Source: Sclerotiophoma versabilis (Eukaryota > Ascomycota > Dothideomycetes > Pleosporales > Didymellaceae). From it: a stretch of DNA of 64,000 nucleotides. How positions within the stretch are numbered: position 1 is the first letter of the stretch; the number at the start of each line of letters is the position of its first letter. The DNA lies in the NCBI GenBank assembly GCA_012274445.1, contig JAAROD010000004.1, positions 1,116,001 to 1,180,000 on the forward strand, written 5' to 3'. Position numbers and translations under genes: made by a program. The notes under the pieces were generated by a model, which was not told where the DNA came from, did no database searches, and worked only from the letters and a program-made list of their open reading frames with translations. Shown here in pieces: positions 55,589 to 64,000 of the stretch.

Positions 55589-56302
55589 TATTAGCTATAG
55601 CTATTATATATAGATAAGAAAGCTAGAAAATACTAGTTAGTAATGGAATAACTATATATAGTAGCACTACTATATACCTTAGCTAAATTTAACTATAGCT
55701 ACTATAAGGCCTTATATTTACCTATTTAAAGTAATTTTATAGCTTTAGTAGTATTATAAGCTCACTTTTAATACTTTCTCTTAGCTTTAAATTTAGCTCC
55801 TTAAGTAGCCTTTATGGCCTTAATTCTTTTATACTTCTTTTTTTCTTTTACCTACCTTTTATAATATTATTATTATAGCTAAAAATAGAAAAATATATAT
55901 ATATATATTATTATATAGCTAGAGAAGGCCTACTTAGTAGTTTAAATTTAAGGTATAAAGGTATATATATTCTTTCTCTATTTTAGCTATAATAGTTATA
56001 AGCATAGATACTAATACTGTATAAGTAGAGGCTATATAGATTTTAAGTTAAGTAGGTAACTAAAGCTAAGGTAACTAGTAGTAATAATCTTTATTATACT
56101 TACCTAAGTTATACTATAGCTACTAGGTACTAGAATAGTATAGTAGGCTAGATAGGCGTTAGACCTATTTCTACTATAAAAGTCTAAAGAACTCTTAGCT
56201 ATAACTCTATAGGTATACAGCTAGCCTTACTATATAGTTTCTATCTTTAAGCTATTTCTCTATCTTAAATATAAGAGAGTATGTTATATAGCTAGAGAAG
56301 GC
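55589..56302. other. RIPed stretch between G and H, unassigned
   Basis: No gene is supported. On the minus strand 55740-55870 reads as a Lys/Arg-rich peptide of the kind found in transposase tails, which is weak evidence for another DNA-transposon relic. The 19-base TTATATAGCTAGAGAAGGC occurs at 55911-55929 and again at 56284-56302, directly before gypsy H. AT-dinucleotide runs lie near 55893-55908. Confidence 0.4.
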
Positions 56303-56800
56303 TGTTATAATCCTATATAGAAAAAGTAGTATAGTAATTAAGTAGCTAACTAGAGCTATTACCTATAAGCTAGAGTAGATTTAGAAAGAAGTTCTTTTTA
56401 CATAGTTATATAATATACTTATTAATAAGTATAATATATATAACCTACTTATTAATAAGTATTATATATTATTACTTATTAATAAGTAATACTATATATC
56501 TTATTAGACTAACTCTAGTTACTTATTAATAAGTATTATCTCCTAGTAAGTATATAGTTAGTAGGAATATAACTCTTATAGTTTATATTTAAATTAGTTA
56601 ATTAAGTTTATCTTTAGAATCTTAACTCTAACTCTTAAGCTAGATAGTCTATTCTATACTACTTATTATTACCTTCTATTATTATAGTATTTTACTAGGT
56701 AATAACCTATACTCTTAAAGACCTTTCTATACTAGTGCTTATCTTAAAGAACTAATTTAAATAGTGCTTATAAGCTCTACTTAAAAGTATAACTTTAATA
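56303..56800 (+). repeat. 5' LTR of gypsy H
   Basis: This is a 498-base RIPed K-family LTR, the least shortened RIPed copy here. Palindrome remnants lie at about 56415-56540. Confidence 0.92.
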
Positions 56801-56818
56801 CTTTAAATACCTCTAAAG

Positions 56819-58930
56819 ATTAGTACTACTTCTAGAACCTATACTACCTCTAGCAGCTCTTATACTTAATAGTCTAATAATAATATTAAGATAGAATAAG
56901 TACTAGCTATACGCTCTAGATTTAGTATTACTAAACCTAATCTCTACTATAGTAAGTAATATAAGCTAGAAGACTAGCTTATATAGTAGGATATCTTCTT
57001 TATATTTTAGAGAGAAGAAGTTACTAAGAAAAAATAAGTTACCTTTATTACTAGTTATATGCAAGATAAGGCTTTTACCTAGATTAAACTCTTTCCCTAA
57101 TACTACTATACTAATAGAGACTTAACTATAATTAACTCTTAGTTTAAGAACTTTAATCTATCTAAGAAATAGATTTAACCTATATTTAGAGTCTTAAATA
57201 AACTAATAATTATATATTATAATATTTAATATATTTATTAGACATAATCTCCTACTAACTATACTACTAACTTTTAGCAGCTAGCTCTGTCTACTAGATA
57301 GAATAATATAGTATTAATAACTATATTCTATTAAGAACTAAAGCTAAAGGTTAAAAAAGAACTTATATATACTACTATAAGTACTAATAGCTTTAATAAC
57401 CTAGTTAATAAGGCTATTAGTATTAATATTAAGCTTAATAAGCTTTAGCAGATACTTAGAAATAATCTATAAATATATATTATACCTATAGAATAATACC
57501 TACTATAATATAATGTATAGTATAATAACCTTAGTTAAGAAAACTAAGAAAGTAACTACTACTAGTCTAATACTAGATACTGTATATATAATAGTACTAG
57601 TAGTAGTTACTATAAACTAGAGGCTATAAACCTGTCTAATATTAATAAGAGACTAGAACTATAATAGAACTAGAAATATAAGAGTAGTAATAAAAAGGAT
57701 AAGTCTAGAGTAACTTATTATAGATATAGTAAGTAAGGCTACTATACTAAGAACTATTAATCTAAGAATAAGATAGTTTAACAGCTTAATATACTTACTT
57801 ATAAGAATATAGATACTAGTAATAAATAGAAAGTTCTTACTAATAATATAGAATATCTAATAAAAGACTCTAAGACTAAATCTAATAATAATTATATTAA
57901 ACTATCTAATAAGAATATATAGAGTGTTTAAAGCTAAGTACCTATACTATACTAAGAGTTAGATAAATAATAAAAACACCTATAGAACCTAGTAGAATAA
58001 CTATTAGAATAAATAAGATAAGTATATAAATAAGAACTAATAGTATATAAGTATAAGTTACTTATAACATTCTAGTAACTATATAAAATTACTAGATAAG
58101 AAGTAGATAGAGGTACTATTTATACTTATAATACTAAAGAAAGTTAGTATAATATAAATATGCGTAAATTTAATAAGTATATAAATATAGAACTAGTATA
58201 CTAGGCATTATAAGATAACTATACTACTTTTTAGAAAAACTATAATTAGATTACTAAGAGTATTAATAAGAAACTATAATAATTAGCACTCTAAACTTAC
58301 ATAGAATAATAATAGGTTAATAACCTAAGCAAATTCTAATAGAATTAGTAGAAATATAATTTTAATGAACTTAGTACTAGTAACTATACTATATAATAGA
58401 AGCTTAAGTAATAAGTAAAAAACAACTAAAGTAGAAATAAGCCTAACTTTAATAGAAAGCTAGAATTACTTCTAAACCTATAACTAGAGTATACCTTAGA
58501 CTACTAGAATCTAAATTATAGAAAGCTATTATAGATAGTATATATGTATAATACCTATTATATATATAAATTAAGAAAACTAGAAAAGAGATAGGTTTTA
58601 ACTCCTAGTACTATATATAGAAAAAGACAGTATAATTATAAGAATAATATATATAAAATATATTTCTAGAATAAGTATTCTAAGCTATATTTTCTAGGTA
58701 TAGATAACTAGTAGAAAATTATATATATATAATTAGTTATTAACAGCTTCTACTATAATCTATATTAGTAGTATTATCTTAACCTAAACTATAAACTATA
58801 TTAAGGTAGTAAGATTATTTATAAATTTAGTAATAAGAAGACCTTTTTAAGTAAGTACTAAAACAGTACTCTACTAAGTAATCTCTTAATACTATTAGAG
58901 ATAGCTTACTTATTAGACTACCTATTAAGT
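56819..58930 (+). pseudogene. Gag relic of gypsy H
   Basis: It is colinear with K and L gag. The start codon reads ATT (56819-56821), and RIP stops are dense. The slippery-site region near 58833-58842 reads CCTTTTTAAG, so the heptamer is damaged. Confidence 0.8.
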
Positions 58931-61074
58931 TAAATAGAGTAGTATTATTAGTACTTTTAGACTTAGGAGTATAGGTAAGCTAAATATTCTAGATAGTAAT
59001 ATACTAAGTAGGTCTTATACTATATATAAAGAAACACGCCTATTTACTCTAAGTAGCTAATAGAGAATTAATACTAGAAGAGCTGTATATTATATATAAG
59101 GTAATAGCAGCCTTCTTAGAGATATAGAAGTACTATATAAAATTAACTCTAAACGTCTTTATAAAGGCTATATATAATATTATACTAGAACTTCTCTAGT
59201 TATAAAAGTATAATCTAGAAATAGACTAGATATAGAAAAGACTTTTATTAAGATAATATAAATATAGTTCTAAGAAATTAAAGCCTATATAGCGCACGCT
59301 ATAGCTAGTAGTTAAGAAGAAGATTAATAATATTTCTTTAATATATAAGACGTGCTAAGATAGAGTAGTTAACTATATAGATAAAGAAAGCCCCTCTATA
59401 ATAGTTAAGAAGAATAAGAGTATACCTTCTAGTATACTAGATATATATAGACAGTATACCTAGATATTTAAAAAAAAAGTTATCTATAAAAGTACTACTT
59501 AGGTTTTAGCCTTAAGATTATAAAATTAAACTTAAGAAAGAGAAAGAACTACTCTTTAGGCCTATATATTAGTTATCTAAGAAAGAGCTTAAGATACTAC
59601 GTAAGTATATTAAGAAGAACCTTATAAAAGAATTTATTAGAAAATCTAAATCTCTAGCAGAATTCCCTATTCTATTTATACTAAAGAAAGATAGTAAGCT
59701 AAGGCTTTGCGTTAACTACTAGAAGTTAAATAATATTACTATTAAGAATTATTCTCTACTACCTAATATATCTAAGTTATAGAATTAGTTATTAAGAGTA
59801 AAGTTCTTTACTATACTTAACTTATATAGAGTGTATAACCTTATAAATATAATAAAAAGGTAAAGAATAGAAACTAGTTTTTAGAACCTATTATAGTTAC
59901 TATAAGTATATAGTTATACTATTTAGGCTAACTAATATACTAGCAGTATATTAGGCTCTAATTAATAATATACTGCAAGCATACCTAGATATTATAGTAG
60001 TAGTATACCTTAATAATATCCTAGTATATAGTAAGATACTAGAAGAATATGAGGTCTATGTGTAATAAGTATTAGAATACTTAGTAATAGCAGACCTTAG
60101 GCTAAAGCTAGAGAAGTGTAAATAGTATAAAGAAGAAGTAAAGTTTCTTAGCTATATTATAGGAAGATATAGAGTTAAGATAAGTAAAAAGAAAATCTAG
60201 GTTGTAAAGGATTAGCTAATACCTACTATAGTTAAGAGAATTTAAGAATTTCTTAGGTTTATTAACTTTAACTAATACTTTATTAAGAACTACTCTATAA
60301 AGGCCTTACTACTTATAAGACTTATATAGAAGAATATACTCTTTAAGTAGAAATAAGTATAGAAGAATACTTTTTAATTACTTAAGTAAGTATATATAGA
60401 GCCTTCTATACTAATTATATCTAGAAGTAGTAAACCTATACACCTTAAGATAGATACCTTAGATTTAGTATTAAAAGTATATATTACTTAAGAATAAACT
60501 AGTTAATAGCACCTAATTACTTACTACTCTAGAAAGTTTATAGTACTAGAAGAATATTATAATATATATAATAAAGAGCTTATAGCTATTATTAATATAT
60601 TATAATATTAGAAAGTATATATAGAAAGCTAGTTAGAACTTACTATCTATATAGATTATAAGAACTTATTATTAGTTTAGAACCTTAGTAGTAGTAAAAT
60701 ATACTAAGTATACTAGTTAGATATACTTAGTTAGTATAAGTTTAAGATTCTATACATGCTAGGAAAGGAAAATAGTAGAGTAGACATGCTTAGCTAACGC
60801 TATAACCTTATAGGTAAAAAGATAATTAATAAGTTTACTATTTTTAGAGTTAATAAGAATAGGTTATTAGAACTATTATAGCAGCTTAATTTAGTAATAT
60901 AAGTTTAGTAGTAATAATATATTCTAGAGTAAGTACTAGAGAAACTTTAAGAAAAAGTTATCTTAAGATATTATAATAATATACTATATAGATACTCTAG
61001 TATTACTTATACTATAGAACTTATTAAGTAATATTATAAGTTTTCTAATATAAAGAATAAGGTTACTAAGTTTA
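58930..61074 (+). pseudogene. Pol relic of gypsy H, truncated
   Basis: Protease, RT (about 59690-60080), RNase H (about 60440-60800) and the start of integrase (60960-61074) follow K. It ends at the insertion of I within the block that in K reads DKVTKFI. Stops are numerous. Confidence 0.8.
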
Positions 61075-61560
61075 TATTAAAGTTATACTTTAGTTAAAGA
61101 CTATAAGTACTAATTCTGTTAGTTCTTAGGTATAAACAGCGCGCAGAAGATTAGGTTAAGTTATTACCTAGTAAAACACTGTAATAATAGAGGTTAATAA
61201 TAAGTAGTATAGAGTAGACTATCTAGCTTAAGAGTTAGGTTAAGATTCTAAAGATAAACTTAATTAATAAGGTTAAATATAAACTATAAGAGTTATATTC
61301 CTACTAACTATATACTTGCTAGGAGATAATACTTATTAATAAGTAACTAGAGTTAGTCTAATAAAATGCATAGTGTTACTTATTAATAAGTAGTAATATA
61401 TAATACTTACTAATAAGTAAGTTATATGTGTTATACTTATTAATAAGCATATTACGTAACTATATAAAGAGATCCTCTCTAGCTCTGCCCTAGCTTATAG
61501 GTAAGAGCTCTAGTTAGCTACTTAATTACTATACTGCTTTATCTGCACAGGATTATAACA
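61075..61560 (-). repeat. 3' LTR of gypsy I
   Basis: This is a 486-base RIPed LTR aligned with K 30452-30950, ending GATTATAACA with the CA terminus retained. Palindrome remnants (ACTTATTAATAAGT) lie at 61328-61450. Confidence 0.92.
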
Positions 61561-61662
61561 CTATCCTCCTCTTTCTTTAGGTTTATCTTTAAACTATATA
61601 ACTAGAATCTAGGCTTATATAAAACTAAGCTTGTCTCTATATTTAGTAACTAGTATATTAAG

Positions 61663-62163
61663 ATGTCTTCTTACGCCTATAACCTTTAACTTAGTCTAGA
61701 AATTTATTAAGCTAATACTTCTACTAAGGTTCTTTATAACTACTATTTCTTTAAAGGCTATAAGTGCTATATTATACTAAACGCTATAAAGTGTCTAAAA
61801 TATACTAAGTATACTAAGGCTAGAAAGCCTTATATTAATATATTATAGAAGTTACTAAACTGTACTTATAAAGAGTATAAAAAGAAAGTAGAAGAAGATA
61901 AAACCTTATTAGTAACTATTATTGCGCAGTTATTATAAAATAAGAAGATTCTAAAATAAACTAAGAATTGCGCATAGTAAAAGGCAATATATATAGTAAA
62001 TAAAATAGCTAAGTTAGAAGAACTAGATCTTATAAAGAAGATAGATTATCTAGCAGTATTAATAGGTATATATGCCTTACCTATAACCTAGGCTACTCTT
62101 AGGCTTATTAAGAAGTCTATTATAAACTATAGTACCTCTATACTAATTAGTAGCAGTTTATAA
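61663..62163 (+). pseudogene. Relic of the antisense Zn-cluster ORF in gypsy I
   Basis: It aligns base for base, without net indels, with the 501-base ORF of K (31053-31553). The ATG is retained and the stop position is kept (TGA to TAA). Internal RIP stops and changed Cys codons make it non-functional. Equal length shows the ORF is an inherited part of the family rather than a feature of K alone. Confidence 0.7.
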
Positions 62164-64000
62164 GGTATATTAGAGGTTTCTATATATTTTCTAATTCTAG
62201 GTAACCTAACTACTTAACTAGGTATTAAATACGCTTCTTAGTTCTCTAATATATTATTATTTTTTTAACTTCTTACTTATTATTGCTGTTAGCTTAGTAG
62301 TAGAAGTCTCTCTAGATTAGTATTCTTAAATTAGCAGGTTCTAATAGTAAGATATAGAATACTAGATAGATCTTTACATCCTTAGGTAGCTTAAGTTAAT
62401 AGTTAACTAGGCTAATTTGTTTAGAAATAAAAAATAGTCTAACTTTAACCTTATTTAGTTTTTTTATTACTCTTTATATTCTAAGATTTTTTATAAGAAG
62501 ATAGACCTTATCTCTTTCTTTTAGCTAAGGTACTATTTTTTATTTCTAGTTAATATATAAAATAGCTTGTTTCTAAGCTTATATAATGTTTTTAAGTAAT
62601 TTCTAGTATACTTTCTTTAGTCTAACTACTAAAGCTATTACTAATTCTGTCTAAATAGAGTAATTAAGAGATTAAGTAAAGAGATTTAGGTGTCTCCTAT
62701 AGTTTGCAAAGAATAGCGTTGTACCTATTACTTCTAATACCTTATTATTATATATAATTTATGCTATAGGTAATAGTAAAACCTAGTTATCTTATTTCTA
62801 GTTACTATAGATCTAAAGGTATATTTCTATAGTCTAATTTATTCTTTCTATCTATCTATCTATTTATAGATAATAGGCTGTAGATAACTTTTTTCTAGTA
62901 CCTAATATAGTAAGTATTATAGTCTAATAGTTTAATATAAAAAGCTTATCTCTATTACTAATAATTAATTTAGGTATTCTATAGTAGTAAATAATCTAGT
63001 TAATAAATACTATAGCTAGCTGCTGCGCAGTGTAGCTGTGTCTAAATAGTATTATTTTAGTATACTTAGTAAATTAATCTACTATAATAAAGATTAAGTT
63101 ATAGGTATATTCTATAATAGGGTTCCTAGAGAGTAGTAGCTATATAATAAAATCTATTATAATATTTATTTATAGTGCTGTTAGTAGCTCTATTACTTAT
63201 GCTTTTCTATACTTAGTATATATACTATACTTATTCTGCTAGTACTATATATAGTTTCTAAAAAACTTAGTAACCTTATTCTTTATATTAGAAAACTTAT
63301 AGTATTACTTAATAAGTTCTATAGTATAAGTAATACTAGAGTGTCTATATAGTATATTATTATAATATCTTAAGATAACTTCCTTTTAAAGTTTCTTTAG
63401 TACTTACTCTAGAATGTGTTGTTTCTGCTAAACTTGTATTACTAAATTAAGCTGCTATAATAGTCCTAATAACTTATCCTTATTAACTCTAAGAATAGTA
63501 AACTTATTAATTATCTTTTTACCTATAAGGTTATAGTGTTAGCTAAGTATATCTACTCTACTATTTTCCTTTCCTAGTATGTATAGGATCTTAAACTTAT
63601 ACTAACTAAGTATTTCTAACTAGCGTACTTATTATTAGTTTAGAACCTTAGTAGTAGTAAAATATACTAAGTTCTTATAATCTGTACAAATAGTAAGTTC
63701 TAAGTAGCTTTCTGCATATACTCTCTAATACTATAGTATATTAATAATAGCTATAAGCTTCTTATTATATATATTATATTATTCTTCTAGTGCTATAAAC
63801 TTTCTTAAGTAGTAGGTAATTAGGTACTATTAACTATTTTATTCTTAAGTAATATATACTTCTAATACTAAATCTAAGGTATCTATCTTAAGGCGCGTAG
63901 TTTTACTACTTCTAAATATAATTAGTGTAGGAGGCTCTATATATACCTGCTTAAGTAATTAGAAAGTATCCTTTTATACTTACTTTTACTTAAAGAGTAT
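62110..64000 (-). pseudogene. Pol relic of gypsy I, C-terminal part
   Basis: It runs leftward from the window edge: RNase H (about 63430-64000), integrase (62560-63420) and chromodomain (62200-62310), all aligning with K 31495-33400 and heavily RIPed. Confidence 0.85.

Larger units (their letters stand above)
56303..61074 (+). mobile_element. Gypsy H (K family), RIPed, cut by gypsy I
   Basis: It starts with a 498-base LTR beginning TGTTATAATCC and continues through gag and most of pol in the same order as K. At 61075 the sequence switches to an inverted LTR of copy I; H stops in the integrase zinc-binding region. The rest of H presumably lies right of the window. Confidence 0.9.
61075..64000 (-). 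mobile_element. Gypsy I (K family), RIPed, cut by the right window edge
   Basis: It is a minus-strand copy whose 3' LTR faces left, inserted head-on into H. After the LTR come the polypurine tract remnant (61561-61578), the antisense-ORF relic and pol in reverse order (chromodomain, integrase, RNase H). Gag and the 5' LTR are outside the window. Confidence 0.9.

Overview
The window looks like a TE-rich, AT-rich block from a filamentous ascomycete genome (Pezizomycotina; probably, not certainly, a Dothideomycete). The reason is pervasive repeat-induced point mutation (RIP): nearly every repeat copy has its CpA/TpG converted to TpA, so old coding regions are full of TAA/TAG and read as relics. 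Two segments escaped: one intact Ty3/gypsy LTR retrotransposon (30452-37449) and one host gene island (about 43135-46680). No rRNA, tRNA or CRISPR was seen.

Layout. 1-5903: copia-type element C (minus strand, runs off the left edge) with an unusual near-palindromic LTR, inserted in the gag of gypsy copy J (5904-6812). 6813-18884: a second gypsy family, E (plus), split by complete copia D (7835-15217, target duplication ATTTC). 18887-42698: a Fot1/pogo-like DNA transposon F, split by copia A (20599-42565, duplication ATAAA), itself split by copia B (25246-39753, duplication AGTAG), itself split by intact gypsy K (30452-37449, duplication TATGC). 42701-43090: a gypsy LTR fragment and a relic of a second pogo-like transposase. 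43135-46680: gene island with one convincing gene, an LtrA-family multipass membrane protein (43857-45960, two probable introns). 46804-55586: Fot1/pogo copy G split by full-length RIPed gypsy L (47821-54740, duplication ACCTC). 56303-61074: gypsy H (plus), cut by gypsy I (minus, 61075 to the right edge).

The target-site duplications allow the insertion order to be read: E, then F, A, B and finally K. C, J, D, G, L, H and I are all RIPed.

K is the most informative object. Its LTRs look identical. Gag carries a CCHC knuckle plus three C-terminal CX4CX2H repeats. Pol has protease, reverse transcriptase, RNase H, integrase and a C-terminal chromodomain. Gag and Pol are linked by a T TTT TTA slippery heptamer in the correct frame for -1 frameshifting. 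There is no tRNA-type TGG primer site; the sequence beside the 5' LTR is instead complementary to the predicted 5' end of the element's own RNA, suggesting Tf1-like self-priming. Between pol and the 3' LTR, on the opposite strand, is a 166-codon ORF with perfect Zn(II)2Cys6 spacing; a relic of exactly the same length sits in copy I. These are hypotheses from sequence alone.
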